NCBI RefSeq assembly: GCF_036370855.1 | Contig: NC_088132.1 | Span: 59,806,841 to 59,870,840, forward strand | Direction of reading: 5' to 3' | Source of the DNA: Dromaius novaehollandiae | Lineage: Eukaryota > Chordata > Aves > Casuariiformes > Dromaiidae | Length of the DNA: 64,000 nt | In this document: one piece after another, positions 1 through 10,889 of the stretch | Layout of the letters: every line of letters starts with the position of its first letter | Position numbering within the stretch: the stretch's first letter is position 1 | Notes under the pieces: generated by a model | Seen by the model: only the letters and a program-made list of their open reading frames with translations | Databases searched by the model: none | What the model was told of the DNA's origin: nothing | Made by a program: the position numbers and the translations under genes

Positions 1-1479
1 ACACAGAACAAAAAATGAAAGGTAAAGAATGCCGGGTACAGTGCAGGAGAAAGCTACTTAGCAAATGTTTGTAAGTGGGGCAGTTCTTGAATGTGCATAA
101 GCATGCTAGAAAATCAGTATAACCTCTGGGACCCCTGTCTTTTCAGACAAGATTCTGAAAATTCACTTTTTGCTTGAGACATTTCTACAGCAAGTATATC
201 TTCAGATAAAAGAAGAGAGTTGGAAGAGTACAGAGTAACAGATGACAAATAAGCAAAAGTGATAAATGGGAGTAAAATAAGGGAGCAATACAAAGATTAT
301 ACTTAAAACCCACATTGTTAATTGGAATCAAGTCATAGTTCTTTCTTTCTTGGAAAAAGAATAGTAATTTGTCTTCAGCTTTGGCAGAAGAACTGCATGC
401 ATAAGAGCAAATAATATTTGAAAGTAGAACAAGCCGACATGGCACCAAGTGAGATAAATGCTTATCTCATAATCATTAACTCCTGGCCTAGCTACTGCTT
501 TGCATTGCCAAAAGATCAGGAGTTGGAGAGGAATTATGTAGGCTAAAAATAATAATTCTAAGGAGCAGCATCAAAAAATAGTTGCAACTGTATTTGCCTG
601 TGATTACTAAAGTAGTATAAAAACAAAGAGCATCTCCTCTTGGTGGTCCTAAATCACTGGTTCAGTATGGTAACTTCTAATTTTTGCTGCAGAAGTAGCT
701 ACTGCCCATGTTATTCAGGAACTAAGTGGCCAGCTTCTGTTAGACAATCTTTTCCATCATTACCCGTCTGAACAGAAAAGGCCTGCTGTTCCTAGAAGGG
801 AGGAAAAGTGGTCGCAGTGGCTTCCAGAAGACGAATCAAAAGTGTTCTGGACTCCTGCCTCAGCACGAAGCTGATCTAGTGTCAAGCCATCTATTTAGCA
901 AGATAACCATCTGTCCAGAGGAGGCTTGGTGAGGTAATGGTTTTATTAATTTTGTATAATAAGTAAGATGAGCAGGCATAAGGCTGCCTGTGGCATCCAG
1001 AGATTAGTATTTGACCTTTACAGAATTATTTGCCTTCATTTCTGGTGCAAAACCTGATGATTTTCAGCGTATCAGGCGTTACTGGGTGGATTTTCCCAGG
1101 GCTTTGCAGTGAGAACAAGAAGATGTCAGGGTAGTAGGTCAGAACTTGTTTTCACATCGACAGAATGGATGCTTTTTAATCACAAAAGCTGAAGCAAGGA
1201 AAGGCCATTTCCTCTAGACTCTTCTACACTGGAGGTCACTGCGTGCCATCCACATGCTCTTCTAACTTTCCTGGACAAAACGAAACTTGCTGAAAAGCTA
1301 TCTGCTCTTGATTTGCATAAGCAATCACTTTCCTTGGTAGCTTGTCCAAAAGTTGCCACCCCCACTGTTTAAAAATGGTAACTTGTTCCCTGCTTGAATT
1401 TTCTTCTTAAGCTTCCACCCACTAGTTTTGCCTGTGACTTTCTCCTTGAGCTTAAAAGGGCCTCTAGCACTCAGTGTTC
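1..1479. other. Non-coding AT-rich sequence, nothing recognised
   Basis: No open frame longer than about 90 codons occurs here, and the short frames have no family motif or paired splice sites. I see no tandem repeat and no transposon signature. Best described as intergenic or intronic background. Confidence 0.6.
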
Positions 1480-1660
1480 TCACTGCTTAAAGGAATCTCA
1501 GCAAATGTTTCTTTGCTAAGCTAAGCAAATCATACTCCTGAAGCCTCTCTTTTTCCAGCCCTGGAATCATCTGAACAGCTCTTATCTTCACTGTCCTCAG
1601 ATTTTCAGCATCTTTTTAGAAATGTGGATGTCCAAATTGGACAAAATTACACTGTAAGCA
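1480..1660 (-). mobile_element. Ancient CR1 LINE fragment (3' part, antisense)
   Basis: On the plus strand the text follows the well-known complement of old CR1 3' regions. A segment like 'ctaagcaaatcatactcctg' and a 'cctctctttttccagccctggaatcat' type segment are followed by the CR1-typical order 'catctttttagaaatgtgg', then a 'tccaaattggacaaaat' phrase (the usual form is 'gcccaaaattggacacaat'). The element is therefore on the minus strand. Divergence is high, the 3' terminal 8-bp repeats are missing and no coding part remains. The left edge is uncertain and could reach about 1380. Identification rests on remembered consensus and was not aligned. Confidence 0.6.
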
Positions 1661-1691
1661 ATGAGTTCTATATTCATGAAAAAACAAATAA

Positions 1692-1702
1692 CCCCCCCCC
1701 CC
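1692..1702. repeat. Poly-C run, C11
   Basis: Eleven consecutive C residues flanked by A. A simple homopolymer with no associated feature. Confidence 0.95.
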
Positions 1703-4700
1703 AAATGCTGTGTTCTTGTGTTTTGGAATAGATTTTAAGACAAATTCAATCTCCTGAATAACCAGTAGCTAAGTAATACAAGCCAAGAAAAAACAGCTTG
1801 TATGCCTTTAAGATGTAGGGTTTGTAAAGCATAGTGATAAATCGTGAGCAGGATTTATCATACGTAAAATGTGGAGAATGTTGCAAATGCTGCTGATCAG
1901 GAGCAATACAAATCCCCAGTAAAATACTCTAAGGATATCCTCTCCTTTTGTTTTCAAAAAGAAATTCTAATACCATGGCCCATTGTCTCACAGGATTATT
2001 CTGTGGACATGTCCACAGGTGCCTGCAGTCTCACGTGCAGAATGGTTAACAGGGACACATGTGGTAACATGCATGTTTTATGTGTGTGTGTATGTTCACT
2101 GCACCAATACCACTTCACCACTTTGAACATTTTGTATTAAAGGCTTAATCTGCCATTTCACTTTACTCCTCTGGTCTTCCTCTGGAATTCAGTACACAAG
2201 CAAAGATTTGGAGATTAGTTAATTGATGTCAGCTCTATTATTTATTAATATTCCCAGGCTGCCATCATCCCCTGACCATCCTGATCATTAAGCAATTACC
2301 ACCACCAGTTAACTTAGCTGGATAAACAAGCAAGAAAGGATGGTATGTAAACTGAGACTTGTATGCTCCGGCTGTCTAATGATACTCATTCATTTCCTTT
2401 CTTCTCCGTATGTAACTAGCATCGTGTTGGAAAGCCAGCAAACTCAGCTGCAGCTCCCCCAGACAATCAGGGGAATCAATATAAACTGAACTAGATGGAG
2501 GTGGAGGTCCCCTCAACCTTCAAAGAGTTCATTGGGTTGCTTCTGACAGTCATTTGTAAATCACCACGCTGAAGTTTTTGGCTGATTCTCAGCAGCTGCC
2601 AGTGATGTGTCTGAGAAACTGTCAGTGAGCTTGATCTAGATTTACTTTTTTCACCTTTGCCACCCCAGACTCAGTGAAGCTAGATGCTGGTAATTCATAC
2701 ACAGTGGATGGGTTGGCCTTACCAGCTGGTCTGCACATCCTTCCCTGTGTCACCTCTGCCTCTGTGTAGGGCCCTCTTGGCCTGTGGAGCAGTACGTAGG
2801 TTAGGGCAAGAGCCATAGACCGCTGCAGCAACCCGTAGCTGAATTACAGCCGGAGTCAACATAGCCTGGTGAAACACCAGGAATGACAGCCATGCACAAC
2901 TAACAGAGTGCGTTACCCACAGTCCTCACCAAACTGAGCCGTATTTCCTGAGGACGCAGCTGTAGCCTTTGCTGTTACCCAGAAGGATACAGTCAGCTTC
3001 AAGACTCAGAGGAACACAATCTAACTTTGGGCACATGGTAGTGGTTACAGTAAGGAAAGGGACATTCCCAGAGGGACAGGTTTTCCCCAAATTTACCTAA
3101 ATCTGTTCTGAACATATGGCTCATGTCTTATTCACTTGTTAAGTTTAGAGTTATTGAAATATGATGCTTCCAGAAATGTCAGCTCATCAGCACTGTTGGA
3201 AGACATTTCAGAACGAATGGGAGAAAGTACCAGGGGGACGCTTAGCTGGAAGGACACATCTCAGACAAATCCCTGCCCTCCAGGCTGTCCCTGTGGTGAG
3301 AGGAGTGAAGGATGGAAGAGTCAGACCACAGGTCTGTGCCAGCCGCCCGGCCGGAGCGGCGAAAGCCGAGACACCGTGCCAGCCTGCAGAGCCTTACACC
3401 GGGGAGCCTCTCAGGGGCAGGTCTGAGGCCTGCAACAGCAGCACCTTCCTTTACTTGCTTTTTCCTAGCCCCGTCTTGCCTCCTGACAGAAGGGAGTAGG
3501 TCACTGTTGCATTGTGCACTGCAAAGGGGATGTCAGTAGGAAGACTCTGAAGTACATCTTAGCACAGGCATACAGTCCCCATTTCTTTTTATTTGACCTT
3601 TCCCTTTCCTTTAACTAGACATTAAGTGCTGAGGTTTGCATTTCCTCAGCTGCAGGGGAGTCCCTGTTAGATGACAGCAGAACGAGGCCCTTGAAACACT
3701 GCTGAACGATCCTGACTCTGGTCACTGCCGGCAAAGCACGTTTTCTTCAAAAAGACCTTGCAGTGCTTCTTCCCGCAAGTCAGGAGGAGAGAACAGCTGA
3801 GGGAGCACCAGACAGCTATGCTCTTGCATTAAACATTTTTTCCCAGAACAGCCAAGATGTGAACAGCCAAAAAAACTAATGATAGTAGAGAGAATAGACA
3901 CAACTGGGAAAAGTTATTTAAAGAACTAGCTCAGGAAACTTGTATTTATCAGTGTATTTTGACCAAGCTGACACAGAAAAATACTGTATAAAAGAACTAA
4001 CAACAGTTACGTCAAAATCCAGTATATCTGCTTCACGGTTATTAGTTAGCCCATTGTTACCTGCAGCAGTGAGTTGAAAATGTATAATTCACTCCTTCAG
4101 GGCGTGTAGATCCTGGTGTCCCTATGAGTTGCTGCGTCTTTTCCCAGGCCCACAGAAGCTACTGGGATTTCCCCCACATCTCAGCATTTTGTGGGCAAAG
4201 ACGATACTCTGCATGGGGAGCGATTTGCTTGTGTGGAGATGCCCAGAGGAGAAAAGCCTACAGGAATTATGGGGGTCACTAAAGAAAAGGTACGGACAGA
4301 CCCCTGGTTGCCAGAAAGGTACTCCTTCATTTTATCACTACCAAACACTTCCAGTATATTTTTCCATATGATTTTGTGTGGAGGTGAGGTCTTCGTCTCA
4401 CCAATAAGGACTGTGTTGAAGTTCAGCTGTCTGCGGGATGACGGTGAGAGTCCTTTTTGCTTTTCTGAGCCTGTCCCACCGGCTTCTGTGAGACGAGAGA
4501 GAAACTAGCGTTGTGAGCAATCGGTTTAGAAAGCTCCAGCCACCCTGTCCCCAGAAGACCAAATTCCTGAATAATCACATCTTGTCTACGCAAACCCTCC
4601 GCAGCTTCGGGTGGACTCAGTAGTCTTCTCCCTTCCTCCCCCAACTGCTGCAGGCCTGTTTCTATGGGGAAGTGCTGCTCTCAGGAACCGCTTTTTACAG

Positions 4701-4769
4701 TTTCTCTATGTGACCTTAAATGTCTCTCTGAAAAAGGTGACTTTTCTCAGAAACAAGTAAATCTGCTGG
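1703..4769. other. Non-coding sequence, no gene recognised
   Basis: Mixed-composition DNA with a short TG stretch near 2080-2092 and scattered short open frames up to about 110 codons in all frames. The overlapping frames at 3136-3539 sit in a locally GC-richer patch and show no motif. Nothing here supports a gene. Confidence 0.55.
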
Positions 4770-5420
4770 TGCGCCAAGCGCGGGACGGGGAGTGGCAAAG
4801 GGAGAGGGCTGGGGGGATCAGGAGCTGCCGAGGCGGCGGAGCAAAGAGGCCAGGAAACTTTTGCTAAAGCTTTCCTTGGACTTTTACATCAGGATTCACG
4901 GGATCCAGAGGCCGTTCTGGGAAGAACGTTGTCTGCTTTGGTGCTGGCGTTAATGCTACGGCGCAGCGCTGAGGCGAGTGCGCGCGGGAGGGACTGACTC
5001 CAGGAGGTAAGGGTTAAAGTAACACGGGCTGTTTAGAAAAAAATATCCTCATGCTCCAGTGCATAGCTATAAATAGTGCTAATGTCCTCTGTAGAGGTGA
5101 CTGAATCAAACTTTCAGAGGAGGGCTCAGTCCGCGCGCACCTCGCCAGGCGTCTGCGGGCCCGGCCAGTGGGCTGGGCTCCCGCCATGGTCCCTCTCCAC
5201 ACCAGCCTTTCCGCAGCCCTTCCCCGGGCTGCCCCTTGCTTGCGGACTCGCATTAACACCTTCTTTGCCAGCCATTGAGTCGACCCTGTCTGCATGCCGG
5301 GGCCTCTCCCGGCCTCGCGCTCCCCCTCCCCGAGGCGACGCCGGCAGCCCGGCAGGGCTTGCGCAGCACCCGCCGGCAACGTGCACGCTACACCACGCGG
5401 TCATGCACGCGCCATGCGTG
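4770..5420. other. CpG island, possible promoter
   Basis: CpG dinucleotides are frequent here (for example six in 4921-4980, eight in 5281-5340, about nine in 5341-5400) and rare in the surrounding AT-rich DNA. An AT-richer gap at about 5010-5100 divides the island and contains a TATA-like 'gctataaatagtg' at about 5065-5077. In vertebrates such islands commonly mark promoters or developmental regulatory DNA. Overlapping long frames on both strands (up to 124 codons) are a by-product of GC richness and lack motifs. No downstream coding gene was identified, so the island could serve a non-coding RNA, an unrecognised 5' exon, or no transcript. Confidence 0.65.
5007..5012 (+). promoter_or_regulatory. 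Candidate splice donor within CpG island
   Basis: The sequence 'caggag|gtaagg' is a near-consensus 5' splice site lying at the right edge of the first half of the CpG island. If the island is a promoter firing rightwards, a non-coding first exon could end at 5006. This is inference from one signal; donor-like hexamers also occur by chance. Confidence 0.25.
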
Positions 5421-5604
5421 TCCCAGGACACCTGGCAGCAAAGGGATTAAACCTGCCACCGCTTTCGGGCATGCACAGGCTGAGTTCAGATGCCCAGACC
5501 TTATGAGCCGGGTCAGCTAACGGCAAAGGTGTCTCAGGCTAACTCACACCTCAAGCTATGAGATATCTGATAGGTCATCTCGCATTTCTCCACTTGAGCT
5601 ACAC

Positions 5605-5632
5605 CATGCATGCGCACGTGTGCGCGCACGCA

Positions 5633-5666
<34 letters not shown>
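5605..5666. repeat. 62-bp alternating pyrimidine/purine tract with (CA)n
   Basis: Every step alternates pyrimidine and purine for 62 bases. The left part is a mixed CG/CA/TG run (atgcatgcgcacgtgtgcgc...) and the right part is a pure (CA)n microsatellite. Such tracts are the classic Z-DNA-prone class. The left, CG-rich half has the higher Z potential. It is also a length-variable microsatellite locus. Confidence 0.95.
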
Positions 5667-5668
<2 letters not shown>

Positions 5669-5786
5669 GTTTCTGTCCCATACGGGCTGACCTGCCTGTA
5701 ATCACAGATATACACATGAATGCAGCCAACCTCCCTAACGCCTAACTTTAATCAAAATCACATGGAGCTCTGTGCAGCCATAAGGA
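5667..5786. other. Spacer between two low-complexity tracts
   Basis: Unique sequence of about 120 bp with no recognised element, separating the alternating tract from the pyrimidine tract. Confidence 0.6.
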
Positions 5787-5920
5787 TCTTTCTTTCTTTC
5801 TTTCTTCTTCCTTCTTTCTTTCTTTCTTTTTTCTCTCTTTCTCTCTTTCTCCCTTTCTCCCTTTTCTTTCTCTCTTTCTCTCTTTCTTTTTCTCTTTTTA
5901 TCCAAAAAAAAAAAAAAAAA
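5787..5920. repeat. 113-nt polypyrimidine tract followed by A17
   Basis: From 5787 to 5899 the plus strand contains only C and T, largely (TTTC)n and (TCTC)n units. After 'atcc', 5904-5920 is seventeen A residues. Long homopurine/homopyrimidine runs with mirror symmetry can form triplex (H-DNA). The frames rich in Phe/Ser/Leu on one strand and Lys/Arg/Glu on the other are artefacts of this repeat and not genes. Confidence 0.95.
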
Positions 5921-8900
5921 GAGGCAATGTTCCTGTAACAAGGGAGCAGTTCTTAGGAAAGGAAAGCTCATGAATTAATGAGAGAAACCATGCATGTTTG
6001 CACAAAGTTGGAATAGTTTTTAAATAGCACAAATCAGTTTCGGAGACATAATTATAAAGGCCTCATCAGCACTGTGAGGGAAAACTCAGAGAAGGGGACT
6101 CCTCTCTAATTTGTTTTTTCTGCAGACGTTTTATAAGAATCTATCTTTTCTTCTAAAATACGTCAGCCCTTCTTCCTAGTCTTTCACTATTCTTTATTTT
6201 TATACAGAAACAGCTAACTAGCAAACATTAAATTTGCTGTATCACAAAGTCTTGAAATGTTGGACATGACTGCTTAGCTTCTGGAGACGGGCATTTTATC
6301 TGTAGATGATAAAATGGCTCTAATTACTACATCACATTTTTGGTATGAATCTTCCATTGGCAAGTTTTAATGGCCCAGTGAAATTATTACTTGTGATGTA
6401 ACTTCATTATAAGTTCTCTTAAAACTGTTATGATACTTTGGAGCTGGAAGACTTGATCACACATTAATGTGAAGGTGGTTTCTTTAGAGGTTACTCTAGC
6501 CTCACATATTTAAGGCAATTTCTACTGGCTGCTGTTTATAAAAAATGCATATATTAATAGCAAGAATATGGGCAAAGCAGAAATTTATCTGTTCACTGGA
6601 TCACTACTGAAATTATTTGCTTGACAAAAGTGCATATGGTTGCTAGAATACCCAAATAAGCGGATACAAAGTCATTCTTCATAAAGAAAAAAAGATTTAT
6701 CCTTTTCAAATTGCTTTTTAAATATAAAAGTAAAATGTTAATATGAATAATGCTAAGTCAGCTTACTCCAGCTGGGAATCTGACCCATGTAGTCGTACTC
6801 AGAGGGATGAGTATTAATCTATTTATTCAACTGTACAAAGTTCAGTAAAATAACTGTTCTCACTAATTGCTAATGGGTGAAATTGCTGGTGCTTATAGGG
6901 AGACATTCTGGTAACAGATAATTAAGCAACTAAGTAGTTGAAAATGTCAGGAGAGAAGAATGATCTTTTCACCTCAACGAGTTCATTTTCAAAACTGTGT
7001 CAGTTCAGCTCCCACCATCCCGCCGGCTTGCATCTCTGCCAGTGAGCTGTACTACAGCCCCCAGGCAGCGTGACCCAGCAGAGACGAAGGGACAAGGAGG
7101 GGAAAAAGATTTCCCTTGGTCCTTGTTGGACACCTGCTTCATGGTCCCGTGCACTGGGAGGAGAGCTGCAAACTCCAACACCATGTCCACAGGAACGATT
7201 TGCAAACTGCTACAGGCGGCTCTTGTTTGCATTGGCTTTTCTAACCAGGTCTTGACCCTTGCTCAACGGCTGAGAGACTTTGCTCCTTCTTATCAGCCAC
7301 GTCTCCATGCTATTGCACCCCAAGCAACTCCCTTCCTGCACTGTGGTTGAGATACAACCCCCGAGTGTCCCCTTTTTGAGAAGTGCCAGAGCAAGGAAGG
7401 GAAGGTCAGCAGGTGTAAAGAGAAGTCAGAGGGAGCTCTCTGAGTCTTTGAACACGAGGTGGAAGGAGAAGATAATTCAGCCAGTGGATGAGGACAAGAG
7501 CCATAACATGATATTTTGGTCCTTCTACCACCTTTGAAATGTGTCTCTTCCTCTACAGCGGAGCTCTGAGGACATCTGTGCCTTCCTGCATTCTCTGGGC
7601 AAGGCAAGGGAGCACTCCCTGACCCTGAAGCTGAAGGTCCTCAGGCTCCTGGGCCTCGGGGGAGGCTGGAAGGGGACCATGCATTGGATGCCTGAACTCC
7701 TGATGTTTTGGCAGCCTCCAGGGCAGCCAGCGTATGCCCTCAGCGTGAGGGGAAAGGCAGTCCTGGACAGCACTTTGGATGGTGACTGGGGAAGCAGACA
7801 TACTGCAGCTCGTTCAAAGCTGGTGCCCTTTTTGAGGAAGAGCAAGGCAAGGGACATGGCATGTACCCCTTTCATTCTCCTTTGCTGCTGCCCCGAGAGG
7901 ACTTTGCGTATGAAGCGTTGGCTGCTTGCCTAGCTCGCAGCTTACCCGGGAGCACTGGAGTCTAAATATGACAGGGCTTTGGTAGCTGTTTCCACACATC
8001 ACAAGGATGCCCCTTGCCCTTCTCTCTCTCAAGTGTGAGCCTGTCCCCATTTGCGTCTATTTACGGTATGACACAACATCCCCTTGAAATTCCCTGTAAC
8101 CCAGGTCAGGGTGAGTGGAATTTCCTGCATTTTGCCACTGACCACAGACAGTTTCTTCTGATTGTGATGAGTTTCTGATGAAAAGTGGGGCCCCTGAAGT
8201 ATAGGCCTTGCACCACTAGCTCCCATGTGCTGCCCCTCCGTGTATCAGAGATGTGTCCTCCTCCCGTGCCCCGGCTGCCATCTGGCCCACCCCGTCCCTG
8301 TGGCAAGCTGATGCAACACGGAGCACGTGTCTACTCCAGAGCCTCTGCTATACTGAAATATAATATTGCAGCAACTTTCACTTCCAGGATGCCAGTAGAA
8401 ATGCCAGCACATTCTTGTCCAGACACTCACGTTGCACTGAGCAAAGAGCAGCACCACTGTCACATCTCACCTCAGAGCCTTGTATCAGGGTTTAAAAGCT
8501 CCGTCTGGACCGCATTATGGTTCAGTTAGAGTGAGTTTTCCTTAACAGTCTGAAAGTTAAATGCCTTTAAGTTACAAGGCTGTAAAATGAATGACAGATC
8601 ATTACAGGCACACTTTTTAGAATTTTCCTATTTTGCACCCATGCAGCCAGCCTAAAATCACCCTCACTGAAAATCAAGACACCCTACCAAAAAAGAGTCC
8701 TCTCTCAAAACTCGTGTCTTCAGTAATGCTTTGATAGGAGAGATGAGAGTCTATTTTCCAAGACAGGCCTAATGTAAAGCTGGCCAAGGACACAGCTCCC
8801 CTAAATAATACGGACTCACTACATGGAAGCTGAATTTATTTTATAAGTAACATTCTTGGAAAATAAGTTAATGAGTAAATAGGTGAACCCACAAAGCACT

Positions 8901-9724
8901 GGGCTTAGGAACTAAGCTGTAGTGGGAAGTATGACACGTATTTTAAAGAATTGCCTAATACAGATATATTCACTAGATGAGAAAAGCTCAGTAGAGACAA
9001 TTCTGCCTGATTACCGCCAAGACTAGATGGATGATTAATGAACGTGCTGGTTCCTCAGGATCCTAGAGCATGGCTGGGGTACGGTATGCTTGTGAGGCTG
9101 CATGGGAAGCCAAAAGTGGTGGCTTAGGGTTTAGATATATTGCAAAAAGGGATTTATGTGCCTGTGGTCTGATAATCTATGACACTCTGCAGTGAATGGC
9201 AAGTTCATATGCTTGCAATAAGGGCTTGGGCTTTTCTTACATCACATTATCTTCAGCCCAGAGCAGGTAGGTGTGCTGAACTGCTGCTGGTTTGCCTGTG
9301 ACTTGTGCAGTACAGCTGGGTGAAAAATGGACTTTATAATTCTGCAGACAATCAAAAACAAAAATAGTGGAAAAAACATCTAACAAATAATAAGAAAGCT
9401 CGAAGAATTTCAGCTGGATTAACACCAGAATGCTATCTAACCTGTTAGAGATATTTCAGTTTCATTCTGGCATTGCTTAATGTTCTCCATAACCTTTTTC
9501 CTATTTTAGGGGACACTTGGATCAGTATCAAAGTGGAGAATGGTGTTTCAAAACAAGGAGCAGAAAACTTTTGCTTTTCAACACTGGTGCAATGTTTCCA
9601 AAATAAAACCTGGAGTGCTGAAAATATAAAAGTCTTGATCTTGGAAATGCTTTTCCCATTTTTTTCCTTGGAAACTCATCAAATTTGACCCAGTTCTTTC
9701 AAAAATCTCTCAGATTTGCTCATT
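5921..9724. other. Non-coding sequence; 6.0-6.9 kb looks conserved
   Basis: At 6000-6900 the sequence is AT-rich, with many TAAT, ATTA and TTTAT words and no repeat signature. That texture resembles conserved non-coding DNA, but I cannot test conservation. From 7000 to 8530 composition is more balanced, with many overlapping short frames (to 130 codons) on both strands and no recognisable domain. From 8530 to 9720 I see nothing. Confidence 0.45.
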
Positions 9725-9800
9725 GTCAAAAAGCTCCTTTCCCATCTAACCTAGACTTAAATCTGTGAGCTGTGGCCCCTTGAGTTAAGACTTTCTCACT
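9725..9800 (-). mobile_element. Possible short CR1 fragment (antisense)
   Basis: The phrase 'aaaaagctcctttcccatctaacctagacttaaa' followed by a 'ggccccttgagtta' phrase resembles the antisense CR1 segment usually reading 'agaaagttttttcctaatatctaacctaaa...'. The match is short and diverged, so this call is tentative. Confidence 0.3.
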
Positions 9801-10780
9801 GGGGCTGGCAGGCTGATGCCTTCTCCTGTCATAAATTCACCAGTGAGTATCATAATTCAGTGAAGAATAAAAATCAGTTGAGCTACTACACAGTTGTAAA
9901 ACCAGAGCCATGCAGTGGGGAATCAGGCATAAGTTTATAATTTTACACTTTTTGGGGAAAAAAAAAGAGTTTAAAGTTAATTAAAATCAAAAGAATCCCT
10001 CTGTAAATTATGTCTGAGGATGTCTGAGTGAAAAGGACAAAAAGCATATTAATTTTTAAGGCGAGGAACTTCACTAATTCTGGCATGAGTTGGTATTGCT
10101 CGCCTTTGGCCTCATTGTCTGTCTTGCTCCTAAAGGGAATTATCTGTGCAGGGTATAGTCCCAAGAAGCATGCATGGTATGGAGGCCATGATCTTCTGAC
10201 AGTGAGAAATTGTTACTACATTTGTGCATCACCTTAGGCTCTGTGCTGGAAAGGACTGATGCCCAGTCCTTACTGCCCATGGTATTTACAGGGATGCTGA
10301 CAAGTTAAAAGTCCTAAGCTAGACTTTCACGCGCTTTAGGCATGCAGAAGCATGTGGAGGAGGCATGTGTCCAGGAGGCATGGGCAACTGGTCAGGAAAA
10401 GGTGTAGGGTGTCATGGGGGTGGATGGGCACTGGCTGCAGGGGGATCGTATCATCAGGGAGGTGCCTGGCGGGGCAGGAGGAGCCACTTTTCCTTCAGAT
10501 GAAAGAGCGGTGGGGAGAGAAGCGAGGGCTTGGGTGGACCCACAGTTTCAAGGGAAGCTGCCAGGCAACAGGATCCCTCCTCTGCATCTCCCCAGCCAAG
10601 AGGAGCTGTTTGCCTGATGAAGGGCTCCCACCTTGCATTTCGCTGTGCAGGCTGTCGTTGAGCGCTTCCTGCTAGCTGCGCTTCCTTGCACAGCTCAGAG
10701 AGTATCGTCTTCAACACGAAACCTGCATGCATCCCCCCTAATGAGCTCATTCTGGTATTAATCCATTACAAGGCGCCATT
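9801..10780. other. Non-coding sequence, nothing recognised
   Basis: Mixed AT-rich DNA becoming G-rich around 10350-10620. Short overlapping frames are present, the longest 107 codons, with no motif and no convincing paired splice sites. Confidence 0.5.
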
Positions 10781-10889
10781 GGCCAAATTATGCTCTCATT
10801 TAAACCTGCATAAATCTAAAGTAGCCCCACTAGAGTCAGAGGAGATAATCCAGATTTATGCCACGCTGATTAAGAGCAGAGTTTGGTCC
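10781..10889. repeat. Ancient palindromic interspersed repeat (sauropsid type)
   Basis: The two ends are diverged inverted copies of each other over about 50 bases. The left arm starts 'ggccaaattatgctctcatt'. The reverse complement of the right arm starts 'ggaccaaactctgctcttaa' and continues with 'gcataaatctgga', matching 'gcataaatctaaa' of the left arm. This is the pattern of a MITE-like foldback repeat I recall as widespread in bird, crocodile and turtle genomes (usual form 'gccaaattctgctctcagtt' ... 'gagcagaatttggcc'). The family name is not certain. Confidence 0.7.

Noticed and set aside
5720..5971. Phe/Ser/Leu-rich and Lys/Arg/Glu-rich frames
   Set aside because: Both are direct translations of the 113-nt polypyrimidine tract and poly-A run.
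7541..7933. 130-codon plus-strand frame with overlapping minus-strand frames
   Set aside because: Several frames are open on both strands over the same DNA, which points to local composition rather than coding. No motif.
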